From: Holosporaceae bacterium
Lineage (GTDB): Bacteria > Pseudomonadota > Alphaproteobacteria > UBA3830
Assembly (NCBI GenBank): GCA_031288225.1
Contig: JAITRU010000039.1
Coordinates: 1 to 53,251 of the forward strand
Reading direction: 5' to 3'
Length of the DNA stretch: 53,251 bases
Part shown: one piece after another, positions 9,796 through 17,909 of the stretch
Layout: each line of letters opens with the position of its first letter
Numbering within the stretch: position 1 is the stretch's first letter
Program-made: the position numbers and the translations under genes
The notes under the pieces: model-generated
Told to the model about the DNA's origin: nothing
Databases searched by the model: none
Seen by the model: only the letters and a program-made list of their open reading frames with translations

Positions 9796-11037
9796 GTGAG
9801 CCTAAAAAAAAGCATTGTCATCGTAAGTTTCGGCACTATGCTGGAATGGGCGGAATTCACATTTTTCGCCTACATGGCGGATTACCTGTCGAGTTTATTT
9901 TTTTCCGCCGATGACGTAACCTTCGCCCGTCTAAAAATTTATGGAGTGTTCGCTGCCAGCTATATCATGCGTCCGGTCGGAGCAATTATTTTCGGACACA
10001 TCGGCGACAAATACGGACGCAAAACACCCATGATAGCTTCACTTTTGCTAATGGCGTTGGCGACCTGCGGCATAGGAATATTACCGACCTATGACTCCGT
10101 TGGCAGCGTCTCCTCATTTCTTCTGATTATTTTGAGAATGATTCAAGGAATTGCGGTCGGCGGAGAATTTAACGGCGCCACAGTGCTACTCACAGAATAT
10201 GACAAACGTCATCCATTTTTAGCTGGCTCCTGGACTACTTTTGCGGCTTCGGCTGGCATGGCTCTCGGCAGCTTAGCCGCTACCATTGTATCTTTCTTTA
10301 ACAACAGCTTCCTGTGGAGAGTCCCATTTTTGCTGAGCTCCGCCATTGCGCTGGCCGCCGTGTATTTGCGCCGAGACATGAAGGAAACCGATGACTTCTG
10401 CCGAGCCAAAGAAAATAACGAACTGTTTGATGTTCCGATATCTGCAGCCTGGCACCATAATAAAGACGGCTTAGCCTGCACCGCTGCTTTTTCCATATTT
10501 GTTTCGGTTTTTGTTTACACCGGAAATGTATATTATAGAGCCATGGCAGTGAGTGTCGGCGGTCTGCCGGCAGAGCAGGCGGCGACGGCAATTACCATTG
10601 GGATCGTGTTGGACACCATATTAATTCCAGTCTTTGCTTGTTTGGCAGATAGATCTAATGGGTACAAATTGTGCTTTACTGGATTATTTCTTGCTTTAGT
10701 CTTGAGCCCTTTGATAATGTCTATGGCCATCAGCGGTAATTTCGCCTACACCGTATTGGGCCAATTGATATACGGTGTTCTGGACGCCATTGTCTCTGCC
10801 ACTGCGTTTACTATACTCCTAAAGCAATTCAAAACCGGTACGAAATACAGTGGCAGCAGTCTGGCCTGGTCCGTAAGTACTGCTATATTCGGAGGAAGTA
10901 CACTAATGATAAACGAATTTTTAGTGGGACATCTGGATCTACTCGTAGGTCCGGGATTATACATGTCGCTTAGTGCATTCGTTTGTCTAATTACCGTCGG
11001 ATATATCCGCAGGAAACAGGTGCTGTTGATAAAATGA
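9796..11037 (+). CDS. MFS transporter, metabolite:H+ symporter type
   Basis: The 413-residue protein has about twelve membrane segments. It carries MFS loop motifs GHIGDKYGRKTP and RMIQGIAVGGEFNGA, which place it close to the ProP/MHS metabolite:proton symporters. The start is GTG with AAGGAGAA five bases upstream. It is probably co-transcribed with bioB (28-bp gap), so dethiobiotin or another biotin precursor is a conceivable substrate, but this is only a context guess. Osmolyte or dicarboxylate uptake are alternatives known in the family. Confidence 0.88.
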   Translation: MSLKKSIVIVSFGTMLEWAEFTFFAYMADYLSSLFFSADDVTFARLKIYGVFAASYIMRPVGAIIFGHIGDKYGRKTPMIASLLLMALATCGIGILPTYDSVGSVSSFLLIILRMIQGIAVGGEFNGATVLLTEYDKRHPFLAGSWTTFAASAGMALGSLAATIVSFFNNSFLWRVPFLLSSAIALAAVYLRRDMKETDDFCRAKENNELFDVPISAAWHHNKDGLACTAAFSIFVSVFVYTGNVYYRAMAVSVGGLPAEQAATAITIGIVLDTILIPVFACLADRSNGYKLCFTGLFLALVLSPLIMSMAISGNFAYTVLGQLIYGVLDAIVSATAFTILLKQFKTGTKYSGSSLAWSVSTAIFGGSTLMINEFLVGHLDLLVGPGLYMSLSAFVCLITVGYIRRKQVLLIK

Positions 11038-11056
11038 CCACCAGGACTACATAAAA

Positions 11057-11758
11057 CTATAGTAAAATTTGCTTCTGAATTTCAAAAATTTGATTGATGC
11101 CAGCCCTAGCCATATTAATCATATCCAGCAGTTGCTGTTCCTGAAAAACATTCCGCTCACCGGTTGCTTGTATTTCCACAAGATTTCCTGTATCAATCAT
11201 GACAAAATTAGCATCCACATCTGCCCGCGAATCTTCTATATAATCCAGGTCCAACAGAATTTCTTCATCGATTACACCGCAGGAAATACCTCCAATGAGG
11301 TGAATGAATGGATTCCGCTTCAGTTTCATGCTTTTTATGGCCAATCCCATCGCTATACAAGCTCCGCAGATGGATGCAGTTCTGGTTCCCCCGTCTGCCT
11401 GTATAACATCACAGTCGACTCTAATTTGCCGTTCTCCAAGAATTTCCAAATCCACCGCGGATCTCAAGGATCGACCTATCATCCGCTGCACCTCATGTGT
11501 TCTGCCGGATTGACGACCACTGATGGATTCTCTTTCGGTCCTGACGTTAGTAGAACGTGGCAGTAGCGCGTATTCCGCTGTTATCCAGCCTCTTCCGGTG
11601 CCACGTAGAAACATTGGAACGCGGTCTTCGAAGGTAGCAACACATAATACTTTCGTATTACCAAAAGAAATGAGGCAACTACCTTCGGCATGGCATATAT
11701 AATTTGGAACAACCTCGATTTTTCTTAGTTCATCATTATTTCTTCCCGAGATACGCAT
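11057..11758 (-). CDS. rph: Ribonuclease PH
   Basis: RNase PH is a phosphorolytic 3'-5' exonuclease that trims tRNA 3' ends. From ATG 11758 the protein is 233 residues, matching the family, and opens with MRISGRNNDELRKI. Further motifs are HAEGSCLISFGNTKVLC, RGWITAEYALLPRST, RQIRVDCDVIQADGGTRTAS and the C-terminal ATGERNVFQEQQLLDM. The start has GGAGG four bases upstream. The open frame continues 54 codons further, but that extension has no family counterpart. It converges with the transporter gene (20-bp gap). Confidence 0.95.
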   Translation of the reverse strand: MRISGRNNDELRKIEVVPNYICHAEGSCLISFGNTKVLCVATFEDRVPMFLRGTGRGWITAEYALLPRSTNVRTERESISGRQSGRTHEVQRMIGRSLRSAVDLEILGERQIRVDCDVIQADGGTRTASICGACIAMGLAIKSMKLKRNPFIHLIGGISCGVIDEEILLDLDYIEDSRADVDANFVMIDTGNLVEIQATGERNVFQEQQLLDMINMARAGINQIFEIQKQILL

Positions 11759-12065
11759 TTTTCCTCCATTTCCTACCACCGAGTGGTCAAAAACATTGCG
11801 GCATTTCACACATATAACAGCAAAATTTCCCTGAAATGCATAGGAGATCTTAGCGATAAAAGATTCCAATTGCAATCTAATGTATTTTGAAGCTGAGCCA
11901 ACCTTTGACAGGCTCATCATACAACTAAACTACCTAAAATCGCTTTGGCTGAGTAAAAGCGAAATAAAAAATATGGTCACTCAGCATATGATGAAAGATG
12001 TCTCCCATAAATTAAATTTTAACATACACATCCGATAATTTGTATGACAATGAATTGGTGGGTAG
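11759..12065. other. Divergent intergenic region rph / receiver-kinase gene
   Basis: About 300 bases between two divergent genes. It is AT-rich and must hold both promoters, but I cannot pick a convincing -35/-10 pair. No RNA gene is recognised. Confidence 0.4.
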
Positions 12066-13316
12066 ATGGAAGAAGATTCAACTTTAGAAACTGAAGCAAT
12101 TGTTTCTCAAAAACCAGCGAAACTGCTGATTGTAGATGACAACGAAAATGCCAGAAATCTGCTCAAGAGAAGGTTAGCAGTCTACGGCTATGAGGTAATG
12201 CCATCCAGCAACGAAGAGCAAGCAATGTCTATTTTGGCAGATAGTTCCGTGGATGCTATCTTCATGAATATGTTTTTAAATGGTATCAGCAGCTATGATT
12301 TTCTTTTGAAACTTAAGGCAAACAGCGCTCATAAAAATATCCCCGTCATCATGATATCCAGCGATGATGACGTGGAATTAGTGGTACGTTGCATAGAGGC
12401 AGGAGCCGAAGATTACATGGTCAAGCCTCTGAATCAGACGATTTTGAAGGCAAGATTGTCCAATTGCATCGCGAAAAAAGAAGCTCATGATAAGGAAATT
12501 GCCTATCTCGCCAAGATAGATCTTGGACAAAAACAAATAGTAGCACAGGAAAAAATGGCCTCCATCGGAGTATTGGTCAGCTCTATTTCCCAGGAATTAA
12601 AAAATCCACTCAATTTTATCATAAATTTCTCGGAGGTCAGTTCTGAAATATGCGATGAACTTATTAAAAACATTGAAATAGCCAAGGACAAAATTAGCAG
12701 TGATGTATATGAATACCTGCTTGGATCGATGAATAAATTTGGTTCGAATGTAAAAAAAATCTCGGAGTATGGGAAAAATGCCGATAATATACTAAGATTC
12801 ATGCTGACTCAATCCAATACATCGGATGGAAAAAAGCATCCGGGAAATATTAACAAAGTCATTGCGCAAACCATAACTATGCTTATATCCTCATACAAAG
12901 CAAACGGCATCACTAATCTTCCACAAGTTACCACAACCTTTGACAATGCCATCCCCCACATCAATCTTTCGATCCCGTCCCTTAGCAAAGCTATATACAA
13001 TATCCTCGACAATGCGATATATTCCATCGGCAAAAAGTTCGATAACCCATCTGATGCTAAGATAGCCATAACAACCGAAAACCTCTTTAGTACAGTGGAA
13101 ATAATCATACATGATGATGGAAATGGAATAAAAGCTGACATCATTGATAAAATATTTAATCCATTTTTTACCACCAAGCCGGAGGGAACTGGGCCTGGTC
13201 TAGGATTATCTACAGCCAAAGAGGTGATCGAAGATCACGACGGACAAATATCCGTCAATTCCATTGAGACAAAATTTGCGGAATTTCGAATTATCATCAC
13301 CAAGCCAACCGCTTAA
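12066..13316 (+). CDS. Hybrid receiver / histidine-kinase-like protein lacking both phosphoacceptors
   Basis: The 416-residue soluble protein has an N-terminal receiver domain (about 18-133) and a C-terminal kinase core (about 160-415). The receiver keeps the acidic pair (DD, 24-25) and the Lys of MVKPL (120), but the phosphoacceptor position reads FMNMF, Asn68 instead of Asp. The H-box reads SISQELKNPLNF, Gln176 (CAG) where the phosphorylated His should be. The ATP-binding domain looks intact: N box NILDNAIYSI, G1 DDGNGI, G2 GTGPGLGLS. It is therefore probably a pseudo-kinase/pseudo-receiver with a regulatory role. No partner gene is adjacent. Confidence 0.85.
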   Translation: MEEDSTLETEAIVSQKPAKLLIVDDNENARNLLKRRLAVYGYEVMPSSNEEQAMSILADSSVDAIFMNMFLNGISSYDFLLKLKANSAHKNIPVIMISSDDDVELVVRCIEAGAEDYMVKPLNQTILKARLSNCIAKKEAHDKEIAYLAKIDLGQKQIVAQEKMASIGVLVSSISQELKNPLNFIINFSEVSSEICDELIKNIEIAKDKISSDVYEYLLGSMNKFGSNVKKISEYGKNADNILRFMLTQSNTSDGKKHPGNINKVIAQTITMLISSYKANGITNLPQVTTTFDNAIPHINLSIPSLSKAIYNILDNAIYSIGKKFDNPSDAKIAITTENLFSTVEIIIHDDGNGIKADIIDKIFNPFFTTKPEGTGPGLGLSTAKEVIEDHDGQISVNSIETKFAEFRIIITKPTA

Positions 13317-13477
13317 CAATTAGAATCGCACATATCAGGAAGTACAAAATCGGCGATACACCTACCCCAGAAACGCGATCCGCTCCGGCTTCGTTATATA
13401 TCCTTACCTTTGGCTGCTTAATTCGCAATAGTCTCAAATGCGAAAAAAATTGAGAAGTACTTTCAAACCATGTTGTG

Positions 13478-13483
13478 TATAAT
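13478..13483 (+). promoter_or_regulatory. Probable -10 box for radA
   Basis: A perfect TATAAT lies 40 bases upstream of the chosen radA start. No good -35 sits at standard spacing (TTGAGA at 13450 is 22 bp away), so the promoter is tentative. It argues against the longer reading frame that begins at 13475. Confidence 0.4.
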
Positions 13484-13522
13484 ATCTACTGTGAAATGAT
13501 TACGGAAGAGGATCACTGCGGT

Positions 13523-14887
13523 ATGTCCAAAAGTAATGATAAGTCGTACCACTGCAGCGAATGTGGAGCAAAATATCCAAAATGGCTCGGACGCTGCGAG
13601 GATTGCGGCCAATGGAATTCCATTAGCGAAGACATAAAAATCGGCGGCACATCCATCTCTGGAACGAAATCCATTGAGTTTAAAACAATTTCCAGCGGCC
13701 CAATCGAAATAGAACGAAAATTCAGTGGTATTGACGAATTTGATCGGGTTTTGGGAGGTGGAATGGTTCCAGGGTCGGTGATCCTCATTGGAGGAGATCC
13801 TGGCATCGGCAAATCTACTTTGCTGTTACAGGTTCTGTCTGCTTTGTCCCAGGATTACGAATGTGTTTATATTTCCGGCGAAGAGTCTTCGGAGCAGATA
13901 TTTTTGCGAGCAGCACGGTTGGAAGTTAATGATTCAGATATTCAATTGGCCTGTGAAATCAACGTTGATATTATGTTAAAATCCATGCATGGACGCAGTG
14001 TAGATTTTTTGGTAGTTGATTCGGTACAAACACTGCAGACGTCATCGGTGGAATCAATTCCTGGTACCATTACGCAGGTGCGTGCCAGCACTTGTGAGTT
14101 GATAAATTTTGCAAAAACAACGGGAGCAACAGTCTTTTTGGTGGGACATGTTACCAAGGATGGAGCCATAGCCGGCCCCAAAACACTGGAACATATGGTG
14201 GACACGGTACTATATTTTGAAGGAGAAAGGGGTAATTCCTACCGCATTTTGCGATGCGTAAAAAACAGATACGGTCCCTGCGATGAGCTGGGAATTTTCG
14301 AAATGCAGCAGCAGGGATTGATGAGCGTGAGTAATCCATCTGTTCTGTTCATGACCCAAAGAGATTATGATGTAGCCGGAACTACAGTTTTTTCCGGTAT
14401 CGAAGGAACTCGACCGCTACTGGTTGAAGTGCAAGCACTTGTATCAAGAAGCTACTTTACATCGCCGCGCAGAACCGTAGTTGGGTGGGATATCAACCGG
14501 TTATTCACCATATTGGCAGTAATTGAATCGAAGTGCAGAATATCATTTTCGGACAAAGATGTGTATCTTAGCATTGCCGGTGGATTGAGGATTTCTGAGC
14601 CAGCTGGAGACCTTGCCGTTGCCGTCAGTCTATTGTCGGCAAAAAGCAACTGCGTTGTGAATCGTGAGATTTGCGCATTTGGAGAAATAGGACTAACCGG
14701 AGAGATTCGCTCCGTTTCGCGCTGCACGGAGCGGATAAAGGAAGCTGAAAAGTTAGGATTTAAAAGCATTATACTGCCATTTTCCTCTCAGCTGCCTAAA
14801 TCACCGCAGGTACAACTGATTACCGTAAAAACTTTGCCACAAGTTGCAGCGATTTTAGGTTTAGATGGAACAAAGAGAATGCCATGA
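13523..14887 (+). CDS. radA: DNA repair protein RadA
   Basis: RadA (Sms) is a RecA-like helicase that processes recombination intermediates. From ATG 13523 (454 residues) the protein begins with the C4 zinc finger (CSECGAKYPKWLGRCEDCG). It continues with Walker A GGDPGIGKST, the KNRYG variant of the RadA-specific KNRFG motif, and a Lon-like C-terminal domain (ISIAGGLRISEPAGDLAVA, GEIGLTGEIRSVS). Longer starts at 13475 and 13496 are open, but 13523 gives the family N-terminus. It overlaps cvpA by four bases, a pairing common in alphaproteobacteria. Confidence 0.96.
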   Translation: MSKSNDKSYHCSECGAKYPKWLGRCEDCGQWNSISEDIKIGGTSISGTKSIEFKTISSGPIEIERKFSGIDEFDRVLGGGMVPGSVILIGGDPGIGKSTLLLQVLSALSQDYECVYISGEESSEQIFLRAARLEVNDSDIQLACEINVDIMLKSMHGRSVDFLVVDSVQTLQTSSVESIPGTITQVRASTCELINFAKTTGATVFLVGHVTKDGAIAGPKTLEHMVDTVLYFEGERGNSYRILRCVKNRYGPCDELGIFEMQQQGLMSVSNPSVLFMTQRDYDVAGTTVFSGIEGTRPLLVEVQALVSRSYFTSPRRTVVGWDINRLFTILAVIESKCRISFSDKDVYLSIAGGLRISEPAGDLAVAVSLLSAKSNCVVNREICAFGEIGLTGEIRSVSRCTERIKEAEKLGFKSIILPFSSQLPKSPQVQLITVKTLPQVAAILGLDGTKRMP

Positions 14888-15591
14888 ATAATATTTCATT
14901 TTTTAATTGGTTGGACTATGTCTATATAGCAATTATGCTAATTTCCACAATTCTTGGCTTCAGGAAAGGATTTACGCGGGTTTTTTTGAGCACCTGCGCG
15001 CTGTTTGGAGCCGGATTTTTAGGTGCTTTCCTGACACCATACATGAAAACTTTCATGCTCAACTACATCATGGATGAATACTTGGCCAGCACCATCGCAG
15101 CATTTTCATCCTATCTGGTTGGGTTAATTGGCCTATTCGTTTGCATTGCATATATTTCTAACTGTATACACAAGACTTTTTTGTCAGATCTGGACAAATC
15201 AGCAGGAGCATTGGTGGGCCTCATTCGCGGACTAGCCATTCCCTTTGGCGTATGCCTTATGATGTCCATTGTTGGCGTAAAAAGTCACCAGTACGACACC
15301 ATCAGCAATTCACGCATATCCACCATCATGTCCAACGCCATTAAAAATCTGATGCCATCGCTTAGCAAAGCCATGCCAACTCACAAAATCAAATTCATAT
15401 ATGAAAAGCTTAGGCATGTGGAAGGCAGCACGGATATGAATATTTCATCGCAGCAATCGGTAAAGGACAAGAAAGAGCGCAGGCAGTCTACCATATTTCA
15501 AAAACTAACGACGGTAGTTAGCAAACCATCAGCCAGCAGACATGGACAAGCATTAACGTTCCAAAAGCAAAAAACGGCGAAGACCAAGTAA
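14884..15591 (+). CDS. CvpA family membrane protein
   Basis: The 235-residue protein has four hydrophobic segments in its first ~150 residues, beginning with the CvpA-type opening NWLDYVYIAIMLIS followed by LGFRKGFTR. A basic, disordered C-terminal tail follows. CvpA proteins are needed for colicin V export in E. coli and, more generally, act in envelope homeostasis; the exact role here is unknown. The ATGA overlap with radA indicates one operon. Confidence 0.85.
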   Translation: MNNISFFNWLDYVYIAIMLISTILGFRKGFTRVFLSTCALFGAGFLGAFLTPYMKTFMLNYIMDEYLASTIAAFSSYLVGLIGLFVCIAYISNCIHKTFLSDLDKSAGALVGLIRGLAIPFGVCLMMSIVGVKSHQYDTISNSRISTIMSNAIKNLMPSLSKAMPTHKIKFIYEKLRHVEGSTDMNISSQQSVKDKKERRQSTIFQKLTTVVSKPSASRHGQALTFQKQKTAKTK

Positions 15592-15714
15592 AAAACGTTA
15601 CAAACTATCCAAACACATTCCACAATTTTGTTACTCCGCGACGATTTCCATCTGGATACTCGGCGATGGGGATTGATCTCGTATGTAGTGGACCAGAAAA
15701 CCTTATATCATCTA
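15592..15714. other. Intergenic segment after cvpA
   Basis: No gene or structured element is recognised before the promoter at 15715. Confidence 0.4.
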
Positions 15715-15743
15715 TTGACAAAATGCTTTTTATGTAGTATTAT
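15715..15743 (+). promoter_or_regulatory. Strong sigma-70 promoter
   Basis: TTGACA (15715-15720), a 17-bp spacer and TATTAT (15738-15743). The predicted start of transcription (about 15750) coincides with ATG 15751, so the product would be either a leaderless small ORF or a small RNA. Confidence 0.55.
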
Positions 15744-15750
15744 GGCATCG

Positions 15751-15963
15751 ATGCTGCTTAAACTGGTCGTCTTGGGTTCACTGCGAGTGGGTTTTGGCGT
15801 TGGTTTGTGCTGTTGTTGTTTTTTCTTGTACCAGAACACCGTGTTTCTGTATGTTTTTTCTCGTTTGCGTCTGCATATTTGTCAGCAATTGGTGGATATA
15901 ATATTTAGCAAAAAAACATGGATTACCTCTCCAGGGATAGGCGACATCGGGCAGAATCTCTAA
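15751..15963 (+). CDS. Possible small hydrophobic protein (70 aa)
   Basis: A short frame follows directly from the promoter at 15715-15743. The N-terminus MLLKLVVLGSLRVGFGVGL is hydrophobic and is followed by four consecutive cysteines and a second hydrophobic stretch. There is no ribosome site, so translation would have to be leaderless. No family is recognised. The transcript could equally be a non-coding RNA. Low confidence. Confidence 0.25.
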   Translation: MLLKLVVLGSLRVGFGVGLCCCCFFLYQNTVFLYVFSRLRLHICQQLVDIIFSKKTWITSPGIGDIGQNL

Positions 15964-16031
15964 ATTTCCAGAAAAGCTGTAAATTTCAATCGACATTGCT
16001 GACAATTTGCTGCCACCTAAAAAAAAATATA

Positions 16032-16059
16032 TTGACAACGCTTTTTTGCCCATTATAAT
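16032..16059 (+). promoter_or_regulatory. Consensus sigma-70 promoter
   Basis: TTGACA (16032-16037), 16-bp spacer, TATAAT (16054-16059): both hexamers perfect. It drives the secreted-protein gene starting at 16140 and is among the strongest promoters in the window. Confidence 0.85.
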
Positions 16060-16139
16060 ACATCATAGATTTGGAACGTAAAAAAAACTGAATTTGTTGA
16101 TAGTAACGTGATGTATATTTTTTATAAATGGAGATTAAC

Positions 16140-16805
16140 ATGAAAAAAAATATGTTTGGAGCACTGGCGTCGCTTTGTCTATGCATGGTTTTTGGTAAAA
16201 CAGATGGCATGAATCTTTCTTACGATGGATTGTACGGTGGTAATACCATGCATGAACTTCGGATTACTCCACCAGTTGAATTTGAACTTACTCCGTATAA
16301 GTACAGTCTTCCCAACCAAGAAGAATACAAAAATGAACAATCAGCGATCATTCAATATATTACTAAGAAACCTGATATGCAGCTACTAGAAATGATTAAT
16401 ATTTTGAACGCGTTTTGTTTTTATCCAAGCGCTATATGTGATTGTATGGCTAAACACTTAAAATCAAGAGATGATAATATCAAACATTTTCATGATCTTA
16501 TTGGGTACTTGCGAAAAAGTAAAGACCTGCTAGTCTCGCAAAAAATTGATAAATATCAATACTACCCATTCAAAGAAATCATTTTGAAAATGATTACATT
16601 TTTTGTGAACAGTGAATTGATTGGAAAACGTGATTATGATGTAGGATACCGCTTTTCTTGCATGCTATCAAAAGAAGAAATAGAAACTCTACTGGATAAT
16701 GAGAACTTATTAGATCGTGCCTCTTCAATATCATTCCGACGTGGTCTAGAGAATATTTCTACATCACAGACTGTAACGCGCTTAACAAGCCCTGATGATC
16801 TATAA
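16140..16805 (+). CDS. Secreted protein of unknown family (221 aa)
   Basis: The start ATG 16140 has GGAG six bases upstream and a consensus promoter about 80 bases away. A signal peptide is evident (MKKNMFGALASLCLCMVFG, cleavage near residue 22). The mature part is largely helical with no recognised motif; CFYPSAICDCMAKH carries three cysteines. High expression and export suggest a host-interaction or envelope role, but nothing more can be said. The TAA stop at 16803-16805 is also the left target duplication of a family C element, so the coding end coincides exactly with an insertion site. Confidence 0.7.
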   Translation: MKKNMFGALASLCLCMVFGKTDGMNLSYDGLYGGNTMHELRITPPVEFELTPYKYSLPNQEEYKNEQSAIIQYITKKPDMQLLEMINILNAFCFYPSAICDCMAKHLKSRDDNIKHFHDLIGYLRKSKDLLVSQKIDKYQYYPFKEIILKMITFFVNSELIGKRDYDVGYRFSCMLSKEEIETLLDNENLLDRASSISFRRGLENISTSQTVTRLTSPDDL

Positions 16806-16895
16806 TACCAGATCTCGTTGCAAATTATCCAAAACATGCTTTGCATAGCCTGCAAATCAAGGATGTCATTTGGATACCAGACATGGGATTTGGTA
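16806..16895. mobile_element. MITE-like element, family C, copy 1 (90 bp)
   Basis: Ends TACCAGATCTC / GGGATTTGGTA. Flanked by TAA on both sides (16803-16805 and 16896-16898), an exact 3-bp duplication; the left TAA is the stop codon of the preceding gene. It differs from the copy at 28519-28608 by one base (TTT versus TCT near the right end). Its reverse complement shares the first ~13 and last ~30 bases with family A, so both seem to derive from one parent. Confidence 0.8.
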
Positions 16896-16911
16896 TAATA
16901 TGTGTGAAGCA

Positions 16912-17802
16912 TCACCTTCGGCGAAATGCCATAGCAACATAGAGTGTACTGGGAATGAGTATCATGGCACCTACCGTGACGTTGATGCCAGGAATTTCCG
17001 AAAAGAATATGTATCCAGCAATGCTGGAGATAAAAAATTCAATGTATCGGTAAGGAGCAAGAACGGAAAGATTTGTAGCATCAAATGCTTTCATTAAAAA
17101 GTATTGTATTAAATTTGCAAACAAACCCAGCAGCGATAGCAGAAATAGTTCACGCATGCTGGGTGTCTGCCACACCATTGTTGCCGGAACCAGTGTAAGG
17201 ATACTGGCCACAATGGCAAAGTAGAGCAGCATGGTCACGCTGTTTTCGCTGGTAACTATCATTCTTTTTATCATGATATCCTGAATTGCAAACAAAAATG
17301 CCGATATACATGGCACAAGATAAATCCATTTGAAGGATAGTGTGTTTAAATCAGAATCGTGGCATACAAGGAAGACAAGTCCAACAAATCCAAACAATGT
17401 TGCGGCCCATCGAGCTACCGTTACTCGTTCCTGCAAAAAAAATATCGACAAGATCATAGTAAATAGTGGAATAGTCCACATGATAGTCACAACTTCTACC
17501 AGAGATATCTTACTAAGAGCATATGTATATAGATAAAAACTTATTACTCCCAGTATACCACGGATAAAATTAAATTTGAGATTGACCGTTTCAAATACTT
17601 TTGCCTTCATCTTGAACATAAACGGGATCAAGGTAACGAAACTGAAAAAAAATCTGAAAAAAATGATTTGCAGTGAATCCAATCGCTGTCCCATAAGTTT
17701 GGCGATGGCATCATTGGCAGAGCTAATCAGCATCGTCAGCAGCAAAAATGACACGCCGCGGCAACGGTCAGTGTGGTTGTGATTTCCGCAAAAACTTGAC
17801 AC
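16912..17802 (-). CDS. EamA/DMT-family permease
   Basis: The 296-residue protein has about ten membrane segments arranged as two EamA repeats (RFFFSFVTLIPF, then PLFTMILSIFFLQERV in the first half; a matching ISSIAGYIFFSEIPG in the second). Rickettsial relatives import S-adenosylmethionine and other host metabolites; the substrate here is unknown. I chose GTG 17802, which has AAAGGA seven bases upstream. ATG 17838 and TTG 17850 are upstream alternatives without such a site. A second member of the family is at 36520. Confidence 0.85.
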   Translation of the reverse strand: MSSFCGNHNHTDRCRGVSFLLLTMLISSANDAIAKLMGQRLDSLQIIFFRFFFSFVTLIPFMFKMKAKVFETVNLKFNFIRGILGVISFYLYTYALSKISLVEVVTIMWTIPLFTMILSIFFLQERVTVARWAATLFGFVGLVFLVCHDSDLNTLSFKWIYLVPCISAFLFAIQDIMIKRMIVTSENSVTMLLYFAIVASILTLVPATMVWQTPSMRELFLLSLLGLFANLIQYFLMKAFDATNLSVLAPYRYIEFFISSIAGYIFFSEIPGINVTVGAMILIPSTLYVAMAFRRR

Positions 17803-17909
17803 GATTTTTTCCTTTCTTTTTTGATGCGGAAGGCGCATTGGCTCAGCCAAAAGTCATTACAGTTCGCGATTAACATACCACAACAATTAACAACAGGAGA
17901 GGATAGTAT

